Part shown: one piece after another, positions 1 through 10,963 of the stretch
Layout: each line of letters begins with the position of its first letter
How positions within the stretch are numbered: position 1 is the stretch's first letter
From: Bryoerythrophyllum caledonicum
Lineage: Eukaryota; Streptophyta; Bryopsida; Pottiales; Pottiaceae
Direction of reading: 5' to 3'
Assembly: GCA_963971425.1 (NCBI GenBank)
Contig: OZ020522.1
Span: 5,740,168-5,804,167, forward strand
DNA length: 64,000 bases
The notes under the pieces: model-generated
Database searches by the model: none
What the model was told of the DNA's origin: nothing
What the model saw: the letters and a program-made list of their open reading frames with translations, nothing else
Program-made: the position numbers and the translations under genes

Positions 1-134
1 AAAACTTTCAAAGCTGTGAGTTATATGTTTGCAATGTGTTGATGGCTGTGCATTTCTTATGGATATGTATTTCTGAAGAGATCATTCGTGTTAAGAAATT
101 AGTACATGACCTGAGTACAATGCATCACTATCAT
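1..134. other. Left edge, no feature seen
   Basis: No coding frame or repeat that I can support lies here. It is probably the 3' flank of the minus-strand exon that follows. Confidence 0.4.
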
Positions 135-416
135 CTAGATACTCCTTCGAACCGAGGCTTGCTCTGGATCCATGGTCGGCACTTGCATGTCTATGTAGTC
201 GTCCACATCCAAAGCGCCCTTCTGCTCCTCGCAAGACATGACCTGCCAGTTCCACAGCCCATCTTCTTCCAAGAACTCTGGTGTAGGTTGAAACTCTGTT
301 TCTGCAATGCTCGGTGATTCCTCTGCAATTTGAGGGTCGGTGCTTATCATGTCTGCGAATTGCTGGACCAGCAAATCGCTCAGATCCTCAAAGTTGCGGA
401 GAGGAAACAGGTCCTT
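135..416 (-). CDS. Possible C-terminal exon of an unidentified acidic protein
   Basis: An open minus-strand frame of about 94 codons ends at position 135. Its upstream limit looks like a 3' splice site (…AATTCAG followed by AAGGAC, near 416-417), with stops in frame just beyond. The product is acidic, with a tract around FLEEDGLWNWQ, a feature often seen in the C-terminal activation region of plant transcription factors; that comparison is only by composition. It lies 66 bp downstream of the glycosyltransferase stop on the same strand, so it could be an extra 3' exon of that transcript or the last exon of another gene. I do not recognise the family. Confidence 0.3.
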   Translation of the reverse strand, partial: KDLFPLRNFEDLSDLLVQQFADMISTDPQIAEESPSIAETEFQPTPEFLEEDGLWNWQVMSCEEQKGALDVDDYIDMQVPTMDPEQASVRRSI

Positions 417-481
417 CTGAATTAGCTAGAAATTAGCTGGAAAGTGGCTGGAAAAATTGATGAGGATGCGTGTGTACCGGA

Positions 482-1647
482 TCAGTAGCCGAGTTCTTGA
501 GGTTTCAGCGAAATGAGAGCCTTGGTCTGCGATGCCGGGAACTTGCGAGCGAAGAGGAAACAAGGTGATGGAGAGACGCCGTCGTGAACGCACGCGTAGG
601 TGGTGTTGTCAAACGCAGTGTCATGGCGCTCGCCATCTGTGTCTCGCTCGCGCAACTGCAGGTCGAGGATCGTGTCCGCTGAGAGAGCGTTGGGAGAGCC
701 GCCGTGCGGCTCCGTCCAGTTCACGTACATCACCGTCCGCTCCGCGATCCCCGCGCGTCGCGCAGATGCAGCAGCGTCTGCACGTACTGCTCGTCCCAGG
801 TGCACCACCAGGTGCACCCGTCCTGAAACTTGAAGTAGATTTCCATGTCGCTTACCACAACCTTCGCGTGGCGGCGATGGAGCGCCATCCAGAGCTCGCC
901 TTTGCGCAAATCGGAGGCGTTAAACTCCGGTGCCGTCGTCCAGCTGTGGTAGCGGGAATTCGGGAAGAACGACTCCACGAAGCTCACGTTCGACCGCATC
1001 AGGTAGTCGTAGGCGTACAAGAACCCACGGATCGGCACGGTGCTCTCGCACACGTTGACGAACCACGCGTTGTTGCATCGCGGATCGAGGAGCGCCTGGG
1101 CGAGCAACCGCCGCAACGCATCCACGATGCCACGGGAGAATCGCGGACAGTGCTTGCTCGGAACCTCCCGCCCATAGAAGAGGGAGCCCCTGGGATACAC
1201 AAACCCGGGCGTCGCGTGCATATAGAGCGAGTACTTCTCCTCGTGCCCATAAAAGAATCTCCTCCACAGCGCCTCATGCGGAACGCCACCACGCACAAGG
1301 AACAGAAACGCGATGCGCGCTCCGCCGGCTCTGATACTTGTGTTCGCTGCCTCATTCAGCAGCTGCGCATCCGTGAGATAATTCTTCGGCTTGTAGCCCG
1401 AGTACTGCTCTACCTCCAAAGTGCTGCTGCTTCTGTACCCTGAACGAATCTGCTCCAACGATCTAGTGCCCACAAAGCCTGCGAATGTCGAAGCGATGGA
1501 GATAATCCCTGCCAGACTCACCGCCACAACAAAGACTCCCAGCCATTGCGACTTGATATTGCTCAGGTCAGCTCTCCCACGCTCACAAGCACGCAATTCC
1601 ATGGACCATGGACTCATCTTCACGAAGCATGAACACGGAAAGCTCAT
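482..1647 (-). CDS. DUF266 / GT14-like (Core-2/I-branching type) glycosyltransferase, with one reading-frame change
   Basis: This is a plant-type type II membrane glycosyltransferase of the DUF266 / Core-2-I-branching family, expected in the Golgi. Substrates of most family members are unknown. The protein starts at 1647 (a second Met lies 11 codons in). Residues about 35-59 (WLGVFVVAVSLAGIIS…) form a signal anchor. The family blocks follow in order: ARIAFLFLVRGG, LWRRFFYGHEEKYSLYMHA, FYGREVPSKHCPRFSRGIVDA, RRLLAQALLDP, FVNVCESTVPI, SFVESFF, GELWMALHRRHAKVVVSD and WCTWDEQYVQTLLHLRD. After this the frame shifts by one base at about 745-755 and continues as IAERTVMYVNWTEPHGG… to the usual C-terminal block CFLFARKFPAS, ending at 482. 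The total, near 390 residues, matches the family. It is intronless and far more GC-rich than the surrounding DNA. The frame change may be a real lesion or a sequencing error; the rest of the protein is undamaged. Confidence 0.85.
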
Positions 1648-2054
1648 TGGAGGCCTTGTGTGTGCACAATTCTAAGCTAACGTGTGTTTTCTATTAACCT
1701 TGAACGTCCACTTACAATTGAATCTAACACAAACTTTATGGTCTTGTTAGAATATCCATCCTGTCATGCACCTGAGGAGACTTCGTTGATACACACCGAC
1801 GAATCATGACATGTCTCTCGATCGAACTACCTGTAACACTCAAATGCACCAACTACAGTAGCACAAGTGGGTACTCTGTTTTGGATACTCTGAATTTACA
1901 CTTTTTTTTGGTGAAGAGTTAAATTGAGGATGTTTGTGCACATTTATATCTGTTTTGAGGTTATTTCTCACATCTGCACTTTCAAATTGTGGAAAGCAGC
2001 CACGATCATCGTTGACGATGATATTAATGCTGCAGAGGCTTCAACTTGAGGACT
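1648..2054. other. Upstream flank of the glycosyltransferase gene, no distinct element
   Basis: AT-rich non-coding DNA that should contain the promoter of the minus-strand glycosyltransferase. I see no clear TATA box at a convincing distance and no repeat. Confidence 0.35.
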
Positions 2055-2677
2055 CACTACTACAGTCGACCCTCTTTAAATGTTAATGGTCGGGAGCGGC
2101 CAAAAACATAACACTTATCGAGGTATAACACATATTGAGTTCTGACCTAATTTTTGAGCCATTTTCCATCCATTTTCCATCAAATTTTCATCCACCAATA
2201 TAGTTTACATTCATTTTTTTCATCCATCATGACATTTTCATCCTAAATAATCACCATAAATCCTAATTTGCATCGTACTTGGCCAATTTTACTACCTTGT
2301 ATTACATTTTACTAGCCTTGCTTTTATTTACTACCCCATACTTTCTCCAATTTTACCAACTTTAACATTTGTAGAGGTGAAATTAACAAAGGAGGGAGCG
2401 GAGAATGTGTTAACACTTAACACATAACACTTAGTAGTGTTAATTTTTCGGGAGCGAGATTTTTCATAACATTTTTCGAGGAATAACACTTATAGAGGTA
2501 TCATTTAAAGAGGGTCGACTGTAGCAACCCTGTCGCCCCTCACTTACTATTTGAAGCATTTTACAAGTGGATGAGTCAGTCGGGTGACAAAAGACAAGAA
2601 AAAGTTCCCTTTTCCACATTCTACATAAGTGAAGGGCGACACTTTTTGAGTGAGGAGCGATAGGGTTTCTTGTAGTG
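2055..2677. mobile_element. CACTA-type MITE, split by a nested pogo-like MITE
   Basis: The left end begins CACTAC at 2055 and the right end closes GTAGTG at 2677. With the nested element and one TA removed, the terminal inverted repeats agree at about 25 of 30 positions (left CACTACTAGCAACCCTGTCG, right complement CACTACAAGAAACCCTATCG). The flanks carry a 3-bp target duplication, ACT at 2052-2054 and 2678-2680, as expected for the CACTA superfamily. There is no coding capacity, so this is a non-autonomous element. About 165 bp of its own sequence remain. Confidence 0.8.
2063..2521. mobile_element. Tc1/mariner (pogo/Tigger-like) MITE nested in the CACTA MITE
   Basis: The ends are perfect inverted repeats of at least 20 bp (CAGTCGACCCTCTTTAAA … its complement) and are flanked by the TA dinucleotide on both sides (2061-2062, 2522-2523), the target duplication of Tc1/mariner elements. 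CAGT termini are typical of the pogo/Tigger group. Sub-terminal repeats of the type CATAAC…TCGAGG…AACACTTAT recur at both ends in opposite orientation. At 459 bp with no open frame it is non-autonomous. It sits only 8 bp inside the host element. Confidence 0.85.
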
Positions 2678-2757
2678 ACTCGGCTACATGGCGCCTGCAC
2701 TTGAGAAGTGGTCCTCAGACAACAATGTAACCCTTCACTACGCATTGGTCACCTTGG

Positions 2758-3144
2758 TTCACAATACCGTAGGTGAAGGGCACCTTCGGCTATAATTAAT
2801 TCAAAAAAGGCATGCCGAATTATTTGGGAAATTATTGAGTGAAAATGCCGAATTGAAGAAAATATTAATGTACAAAATCTTTGGACACCATGGACATCAA
2901 TGGGGAGTTATGGCTTGGAAAGCCTTGATTCTTGGAAGTGTGTGTGTAAGAGCTCCAAGTAGGGACCTTGAGGTCTTAGGTTCAATCCCCTTGGCCGTCA
3001 AAATAGGCTAATTATAGTAATCCACGAACTCTTGCCGAAATCTGATAAGATTTCTTCTAAAATGCCGAACCCACTTGTTTGATTTTAATTCATTATTCGG
3101 CGTCCACGTGCCGAAGGTGCCGTTGACCTATGGTAAGTTCACTA
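2758..3144. mobile_element. Small TIR element, superfamily not assigned
   Basis: Perfect 12-bp inverted repeats GGCACCTTCGGC (2779-2790) and its complement (3110-3121) are extended outward by imperfect inverted repeats (…ATACCGTAGGTGAAG against …TTACCATAGGTCAAC). The interior is non-coding and contains further GCCGAA/TTCGGC motifs. No clear target duplication was found, so the superfamily is open. Its right end lies inside the 146-bp tandem duplication. Confidence 0.5.
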
Positions 3145-3360
3145 TGCAAAATGTCCAAAAAATTTGGAAGATTTTAAATATTTGTCTAGGTGATATCATA
3201 TAATGCCTAGGTGAACCCACTTGTTTGACTTTAATTCATTATTCGGCGTCCACGTGCCGAAGGTGCCCTTGACCTATGGTAAGTTCACTATGCAAAATGT
3301 CCAAAAAATTTGGAAGATTTTAAATATTTGTCTAGGTGATATCATGTAATGCCTAGGTGA
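3068..3360 (+). repeat. Tandem duplication, 146-bp unit, two copies
   Basis: The unit starting AACCCACTTGTTTGA at 3068 recurs at 3214 with only a few substitutions and runs to about 3360. The second copy is followed by further CCTAGGTGATA-type short repeats to about 3410. The high identity argues for a recent duplication, and it copied the right terminus of the neighbouring TIR element. Confidence 0.85.
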
Positions 3361-3484
3361 TACTTGTGCAATGCCTAGGTAATATCCATGTGATACCTAG
3401 GTGATATTCATTGTGTCAGAAGAACTATGATTTTGAAAAATCAATAATTTGGTAGGAAGGTGCCAAAAGTGACCGATGCCTACG

Positions 3485-3592
3485 GTAGCAACCTTGTCGT
3501 TTCTCACTCATAAATTGACGCCCTCGAATCATTGAGAATGTAGAAAACATATCTTGTCCTTTGTGAACAAGTTGACTCATCCCCTCAAATAA
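3485..3592 (-). mobile_element. Degenerate fragment related to the CACTA-type MITE at 2055-2677
   Basis: In reverse complement the right part of the CACTA MITE shares several blocks with this stretch (for example AGAATGT-GAAAA, TCTTGTC, GACTCATCC). The left end resembles the terminal repeat (GCAACCTTGTCG). The copy is old and has no recognisable complete ends. Confidence 0.4.
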
Positions 3593-5772
3593 TCCTCAAA
3601 TGTGTATCACCTTGTGCATAATTTTTTTAATCATTATATTTCCTTTCAGCTCTTAGTTTCCAGCCTTGGTTCCGACACATGGTTCTTCGCAATTATTCCT
3701 TGGAACTCATCAGTTGAAGTGAGCTATGTTGTTGTAGAAATCTAGGGTTTGAATATTCTACTATGAAGCTGCTTTGGTGATACATTAGTTTCTTCAATCA
3801 ATGATCCATTATAGTTTAGAGTACGAGACATAATTCAATAATTCCATTTGATGCAATTTAATTGAATGGAAAAGAATTCATGTCAAGTTTTTGCCATGTA
3901 TATGTTAAAAGGAGACAGTGATTTATTACCAACAACTGTTATGTCGGTATGGGTATTGAGAGTTTAGTCCAAATGACTTAATGGATATTTTTTGAAATTA
4001 GACTGTGCATGACAAGTATTGCAATTGGTGTGCAAAGTCCACCAGGGACGTTTTATACAACAATTTAGGGTCCGTGATGGGTACTTATATTTAAATGCCA
4101 ACCTGGGTACTTTTAAAATGACATTTTTTGTGCTTGACTGGTATTGTTATATGAAACTAGGGACTTCTTTATCAAATTCTTTAGAGTGTGACAAATATTT
4201 ATTTCATAAAACAAAGGAACTAAGGAAATGTTTTACGTATTTCCTCATTCTGATGGGTGTTGCTTTTATATATCTTCCTTTGTTCACTTATAACCACTTA
4301 ATCCAATTTTATTTCAAATATATTTGTTCTCATCTCTACTGCATTGAAAAAAAGAATTGTTGTATACTCTCATTCACCTTTTGAGCTCTAAATTACTTTA
4401 GCTTTGCTTATTCAAATTTTTATTCTCACATTCCATGTTTTTGGTATACAGTTCAACATGAAAAAGACACAAAAGATTATCAATGTCCAAAATCCTCCCA
4501 CTCAACCTATTTCATTCCATGATATTACACATAACCATGCAAGTAGATAAAGATGGGGGAATGCAAGTGCTATCGTGCACCCATACATTGCTAATAGAAG
4601 AGTGCAAGATTTCAATTAAAGTCATATTTGTGAAGAAGGCTCATTAGGTGGCTGGAATGTGAAGGAGTAAAAGAAATGGGAAGTGAAGGAGAGGCCGATA
4701 ACTTCTTTATTTATTGAGCATTTGTAGTACGAACGTGCATATGGCCCAAAAGATCATAGGAATGATCCATGGGTTGCAAAGTTCCATAAACGTGAATGCA
4801 TTGCTGAGTTTTTGGTAAATGCAACTATATTCAGATGTTGCCGAAGTCACATACTATCACATGGATCACACACGAGAAGACGAAACTCCAGCTCATGGTC
4901 TTGGTGATCCAAAGTCCATTGGGAGAAAAACCGCATATCAATCGTAAATCAATGCCGACATGAAGACTTGGGTTAAGAGGAAACTAAACACATTATTTAC
5001 ATCTCTTTAAATTTTTGAAGAATATCCAGAGAATTGGAATGACTAGAGAAAAACAAATGTATCTCATACCAGAGATGACTTCATCAAGCTCAAAGACATT
5101 GAATACCTAGAGTGCCAGAAAATGTAAGATTTCTTGGATCGTACAAAGAAAATTAGTAAAATTCTTTTCCAATAATTCCATGTGGAAAAAATTGAAAATT
5201 ATTTCAACACTCACTACAAGCATCAATTTTTCTTTTATTTCACAATTACAATATACTTTATTATGCTAACAATATTATAATGATAGTTTATGAGTTTGAG
5301 GTGTTTTCTTCAAATTGTTACAAATTTATATTTCATTGGTCACCCTCAACATCATCACTCAAATCAAGATACTTAGTCAAGTATTGAAGGTTACCATGGA
5401 GCACTTAAGCAATAAATGTTGGTCAATAATCAAGATAGGCCTGGGAGGAGTATTGATTTTCTTGTACGGCGGTTGACAACTATGGTTGTCAACCACTAAA
5501 TATATATACAAGGGCAAAAGGTGAACATATACATTCCTAACAAGTCCGTGGAAGAGAGAGGAATCGTACAATCAAAGAGAATTTTCATTCAAAATATTCT
5601 ACCCCTAAAAGAAGGTGAAATTTTTTGGAAAGCAAAATAGCAATCCATTGAAGACCGTTGGTATGTCATTTGAGAACCATTCACTTTGTATGCGTGTTGT
5701 TCATGTGAATGGAACATACCGGATAATTTATGTAAGTATCAACTTGCCGTCCCAAAAATCCCGACTGAATAA
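3593..5772. other. AT-rich gene-free stretch
   Basis: A plus-strand frame of 121 codons at 4019-4384 is AT-driven, with no domain or compositional sign of a gene, and I treat it as chance. I see no ends of mobile elements here. The last 150 bp may be the leader of the RING-finger pseudogene. Confidence 0.4.
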
Positions 5773-7471
5773 TTGTCAAACAAGTGGCACGGGGAGATTA
5801 GTAGGAGAGACCTTAAAAAGATGTCCGAAATGATGAATGTGTTGGTACCTGAGGTGGATGTGGTAGTCATTGAGGGCATCGCCAAAACTTTAGATGACCT
5901 TTTTCTTTCCAAGTTTGAAAGGAATGATGGAGAGGATGCCTCTAGACCGGCCGAGCCTTCTTCTGTTGAATTGGCAGTACAAATTGGGAGTAGCCAAGTA
6001 CGGCCAGAAGTGCACGGAAAATGGAAGGCAATAGTGGAATGTGAGGAGGAGATGGAATCAGTGTCACAGAAGTTGAAGGTGGCAAATAAGGAGAGGGACG
6101 AGGCACGAGCCGAAATGGAGACATTGCGGAGGGCATTAAGATCGGTGGACGACACATCATGCAACGATATTATAATGCCTTGGTTGAGTTGGGTTCATCG
6201 CCTTCAGGACAGGGAGACCATGGTCTCGAAAGCACAACATGATCTCAAAAAATTTGCTGCCGAATCACATGAATCATGTGAACTCGTGGATACCTCATTG
6301 GAGAAATTCAAGAAATTCATTGGACAACATGGACATGAGCCCAAAAAGGTTACTATTTGAGATGATGTACCGGAGATGATGGATTGCACAAACTATCATC
6401 GGAAGGGAAAGAGCAATGGTATTGACTGTGCTTTGGAAGTGGAAGAAGAATGGACGGCCTACAATATCTTCTCATCACATTTTGCAGAATCGGAGCGAAG
6501 AGTAATCCATGCTTGCGACACTGTGCCGGCATTCCTCAACCACAAATGCAGCTTGTGCCAAGAATATTTCGGTCCGGAGGGAGCATATACGTTGGGCCAA
6601 TGTGGCCATAACTTTCATATAACTTGCATTTCCGCAAGCTCTATGATACAATCGGTATGTTCCATGTGTTGCTCTCCAATTAGCACAAGATTCTACGAAG
6701 TGATGGGGATACGAGATGTTATGCCACTGAGGCACAAGTTCAACTCATGGAATCTCCTCTTGGATCGACTTCCAAAGAAATCCCAGAACTATCGTGACTG
6801 GGGAAAACCACTTATTTAGAGTAGTGAGTTTTCTTGTTACCAACTATACAATGAGTATGAGATGGAATGTGATTAATTCTTTTGGATGACTCAGAACTAT
6901 GAGGTGGAGATAAGGGCACGAGAGATTGAAGATGACGAGCAATAAAAGTTGTTTTGCCGCAACTTTGGGGGCCATTGGAGCATTGAGCACAAGCGTTTCT
7001 TCCGATTTCCTCCAAAGAGAGATGAAAAGAAAGAAGATGGTTTGTGGCATGAGGTAGACGATGGCATTGAGTTGGGAGATGAGTACAAGAAGTACAATTG
7101 TACTCTGGTTGGAAGCCCTGGTCCTTGCAAAGTTGAAAGTGGCCGCAAAACTACGGTGTTCAACAAAAGAGGTTTCTTTTGAAGACGTAGAATATTCTTG
7201 TTGGGATGCGGTGAAAGCATTTGATCGGAGGATTGAGGACGTCATTGGCTTTTGGATGAATGTGCTACAGAAGCCCCAAGGGGAATTATTAGTGTCATTC
7301 CTAGAGAATGACGGTTTTTTGAATAAAGTGGTGGAACAAATTGAAAAGGCCATGGAAATCTTTGCGGCGAAGAAGGTGGATCTTGGCGGGAAGCGGAAGA
7401 GGGATGATGGCAATGACATCGACGATAGTTGGGGTCCGGAGATGCATAGGGAAATTACAACCGTAGATTGA
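5773..7471 (+). pseudogene. Decayed coiled-coil / RING-H2 finger gene
   Basis: A gene-like plus-strand reading runs for about 560 codons but is interrupted by several in-frame stops and one frame change near its 3' third, so it is not translatable as it stands. Residues about 75-125 are a charged helix likely to form a coiled coil (EEEMESVSQKLKVANKERDEA). About 6546-6660 encodes a RING-type finger: CSLC, then CGHNFHITC, then CSMC, giving the C-x2-C…C-x-H-x2-H-x2-C…C-x2-C ligand set of RING-H2 ubiquitin ligases. The tail contains a basic tract (GGKRKRDD), a possible nuclear signal. Coding-like composition stands out from the AT-rich flanks. The family appears plant-specific, but I cannot name it; it might have been carried by a transposon. 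Confidence 0.6.
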
Positions 7472-8334
7472 GAGTACAAAGAGGGGGGAATGATTGCCAG
7501 TCCAAGCCAGAGACCGCGGACTCGTAGTAGCACACGAACAAATCATACGAACGAGCCTTCTTCTTCAAGGCAGTAGAATGGGGTAGATGAATGTAAAGTT
7601 TAGCGTAGTTGTTGAAGGAATGATGTGGTAAGAAGTTGGAAGCATGCCGTGGTGGGGCATACTTTTTGAAATAAAAGTTTACAATTTTGTAAGATATAAT
7701 GTTCACTTGTTAATTCTTCAGTTGTATGTGGATGTTAGAAATGTTGTAGTGCATCAGGTGAATGCGAAGCAGTGAAACAAATAGAAGTTTGCAAACTCGA
7801 AGTACATTCGGTATACAATAAATATGTCATGTTTAAGTCATTTTGTAGGGGATGACTAAATCCAAAACAAAACACAAGACAATAGAATAACAAAAGAGAT
7901 GGATATAAAACTTGTGCATACATGAAATATTTTTATTGATATTCGGTATAAATCCAAAAATCAATTGAGACAATAGAAGCTTTCAATGCATCCGCGGTAC
8001 GACTATAAAGTTCCATGAACTTAAACTACACTGTTTGCAATAAAAATAAGTGCGGTGAACGCATACTACGTAAATGGGCCAAATTTCCTACTCATTCACG
8101 TCGGTAAGAAGTTTGTAATCGCTGGCTCCTTTGATTTCAGCTCCACTAGATCCTGAAGGATCGTCTTCATAATTGGTGGTGGCTTCTTGTTTGATTCTCC
8201 ATTTGATCGACAATTTTTGAATGTCTTGCAAGTTTCAATCACATCAACGGGATTACTAGGTCGCGTGCGAAGAAATGGATGCATGGGAGCTTTATGTTTC
8301 TTCGTGGCGTTTGTAGGCCGCTTAGGTTGTAATC
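7472..8334. other. Intergenic; short minus-strand frames of no clear meaning
   Basis: AT-rich DNA. A 62-codon minus-strand frame (8096-8284) is Lys/Pro-rich and could belong with the frame at 8335-8694, but there is no domain evidence. Confidence 0.3.
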
Positions 8335-8694
8335 CTAAACCTCCCTGAACCTCGGAGTGATGTAGAAGAGCTTAGACAGAGGTACATCCCCATCACTGGG
8401 TATGCCGTTGGATTGGCGTTGCGGTGTTCGGGGTTGCACATGTTTTGAAAAGGACACCAAACCATAAAAGGATTTCAAATTGGTTGTAGTGACCCTTGCA
8501 AGAGGGGTTCCAAATACAGACCGCGACGCATGACCATGCAAGGACGGTTGATCCTTAAAGTAGGACGCCTTCTTCTCTGTGACGTGAAGGGGACTTCTTG
8601 TACCACCGTTAGTATCGCCCTCCATAGTTTTCTCCCCGAGAACAACCGTGTCGTCTAGGAATGGCTCTTTTAATGTTTGCTCGAGATTTTCCAC
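8335..8694 (-). CDS. Unidentified 119-residue frame downstream of the hAT remnant
   Basis: The frame has coding-like composition (MENLEQTLKEPFLDDTVV…), is hydrophilic, and has no membrane segment or motif that I recognise. It lies on the same strand as the hAT transposase, immediately after it, so it may be a passenger or a second ORF of that transposon. It could equally be an exon of a lost host gene. Confidence 0.25.
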   Translation of the reverse strand: MENLEQTLKEPFLDDTVVLGEKTMEGDTNGGTRSPLHVTEKKASYFKDQPSLHGHASRSVFGTPLARVTTTNLKSFYGLVSFSKHVQPRTPQRQSNGIPSDGDVPLSKLFYITPRFREV

Positions 8695-8790
8695 AAGTGC
8701 GAGATCGTGGTGCTTGCCTTTTAAGTGTGAGACCGAAAGCCCTTGTGTTTTTTGCCCGTGTAATGCCGTTGCACATCAGGATGATAAATC

Positions 8791-10963
8791 TTATTCTCCC
8801 TTGTCCTTCGTGTCTTCCGGTAGCCGAGCTGGTCGATGATAAAAGATATTACTGCTACTGACCATGCCGTCTCCATTCAAGTACCATGCTATGGGCAACA
8901 AGTCATCTTCTTTCTCTGCAAGAACGTCGCCTTCCACAAAATCATACTCGGTGATTGGAGCATTGTTAGTATTATCCATACGTAGAGGGCGGCTACTGTG
9001 GATGTCATCGTCTAGATGCTCTGCATCGTAATTGACAAGGGCACCGGTGCTTGAATCGTGAGAGGATTCCGGGTCATCCGACTCATGTGGTTGTGGTTCC
9101 TCTAAATCCAAGTTCTCCACGTACCACCTCTTCTCATCCGTCAACTTTGCATTTGCGAGCAACTTCGAGTTCGTATACACAAAGACCAAGTCATCAACCC
9201 TTCCCGGTAGTAACCGATTTTGTTTCTTGTCATGGACAAAAGAGTAGCTACTCTAATTGCGTTCGCAAGAAGAAGATGACACTGTTTGCGCTAATATTCT
9301 CTTTGCAATTGGTGCAAGGAGTTTTCAACAAGCACCTTCAAAATCCCACCAAGCATACGAGAACATTTTTGGTCCTTAGGATCCAACATGTCATAGAATG
9401 GTACATCCTTGTTTCGAAATGCTATGAACTCGTTCACCACGTCCCGATAAGTCTTAGGAGTACATAGCTTTTGTAGTACTTGTTTGCATGCTGAAAAGTA
9501 TGTTTGCATGCTGAAAAGTGATTCAGTACACACTTGAACAATGTTGTGGGGACCAACTTGTTCAATGAACTTGAACATGATAGATGTCATGTACGCATCG
9601 ATCTTTTTTTTTCTCGTAGTATCTACGGCTCCCAAGAAGAGCTCTCCAGCGGGAGACACAAGCATTGCATTGCACAAAGAACGACTAGTCACAGATGTCC
9701 ACTCATCCAAGGCTAGAGTTCCTCCAAACTTCTGAACACTCTCGAAGAATTTATTATTAAATTGTGCTTCCAAATCAGCCTTTGCTTGTCCCAACAACCT
9801 TGTCCAAATGTCATGGTAAGAAGGTGGGACCCATGGTTTTTTGAAAGAGGCATTCTTCGTCATGGCTTCCTTGAACGCTGCATTTCGTGCTACAGCAAAC
9901 GACACGTTTGTTTTGTAGAAAAACTTCGCCCACACTTTGTCTAGCTCCCGCCGCACCACTTCTTGAAAGCCCTCTTTGATCACGGATTGTCTCACCAATT
10001 TGGGGAAGGTGCCACCTACACTCCCTTGTTCAGTGGACACTACGGGAAATCAAGGCATCAATGACTAGCGATTTTAGTCATTGTTGAGTCATAAATGACC
10101 TGTATTACTAGGGAATGACTAATTTTTTTTAGTTTGGGCACACTAATAGTTTTGAGTAATAGATTTTTGTAGTCATTCTTTTTGCCACGTGGATTTCTCA
10201 TCCATCTACAGATGTGGCCCATCATCCTCAAAGATTGATGAAGTGGCTACTGACGTGGATTTGAGTGTGACATGGAATTTAAGGTGGATAATGATGTCGA
10301 TTTTAATGTGTGACTTGCCACGTCAACACTACCGGATGAAGTATGGATGAAAATACTGGGATGACGTTATGAACAATGTTGGGCATCACATGGTCTTCAT
10401 CACCTCTCTATCCCCAAAAACTTAAATTACTGTAAAATGACTAGGGCAGCTAACTAGCTAGATCCGAGCAGCGTCTGCAGATCCTGAGTAATTATGTAGT
10501 AATTGTTTTTTGGCTAGTCATTTGTGCTGTAGTCATTTATAGGCCGATTTCCCGTAGTGGGAGTCGTGGAAGGTGGGGGTCGGTTCAACCATAATTGTTG
10601 ATAAGGGAAGAACTTGAGTGGACCCTACATAAGAGTCTCCACCAGTGGACTTAGGCGTGCTATATATTCTGAGGCAGACGCAAATTTCAATGATGGGGTG
10701 GGGCAATGTTCGGAGAAAAGTTCTCCATTATGTTTCAGGTAGTGGCCACGACAATTTTTAAATAAAGTCTGTACGCGGATTGTCAATTTGGTGCAGAGGC
10801 CAACACCGCTATTGCGCTTGCAAGAGAGTTCTTCGTACCCGACATGACTAAGTTGTCGTTCTAGCCTTCTTGCAAAAATGCAATGACAAAGATTGCATTG
10901 GAAGAAGTCGGTCTTTCTGCCTTGTACTTTAGTGATTTCCGTATACCAAGGTTTGGTGGCCAT
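8791..10963 (-). mobile_element. Decayed hAT DNA transposon (BED finger, DUF659, hAT dimerisation parts)
   Basis: Three blocks lie in transposase order on the minus strand. At 10625-10963 is an N-terminal BED-like zinc finger (FFQCNLCHCIFARRLERQLSHV) behind a clear start Met. At 9291-10037 is a DUF659-type catalytic region with FGGTLALDEWTSV, AGELFLGAVDTT and VGPHNIVQVCT, matching the family pattern of hAT transposases. At 8791-9189 is the C-terminal dimerisation segment starting MVFVYTNSKLLANA, with an acidic tail. Much of the region between DUF659 and the dimerisation segment is absent and the frame is broken there, so the copy is inactive. A CACTA-type MITE (10038-10559) splits the coding sequence between the BED finger and DUF659. 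Terminal inverted repeats were not located. Confidence 0.8.
10038..10559. mobile_element. CACTA-type MITE inserted in the hAT transposase
   Basis: The ends are perfect 14-bp inverted repeats, CACTACGGGAAATC and complement. A 3-bp target duplication (GGA at 10035-10037 and 10560-10562) matches CACTA elements. The interior is non-coding and rich in AATGACTA/TAGTCATT sub-terminal motifs in both orientations, the kind of sites CACTA transposases bind. The flanking hAT reading resumes on the other side, which shows it was inserted into coding sequence. Confidence 0.85.

Noticed and set aside
532-1443. 303-codon Arg-rich plus-strand frame
   Set aside because: It is the antisense shadow of the GC-rich glycosyltransferase gene.
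4019-4384. 121-codon frame with aromatic, membrane-like composition
   Set aside because: AT-rich sequence gives Phe/Tyr/Leu/Ile-rich translations by chance; no family is recognised.
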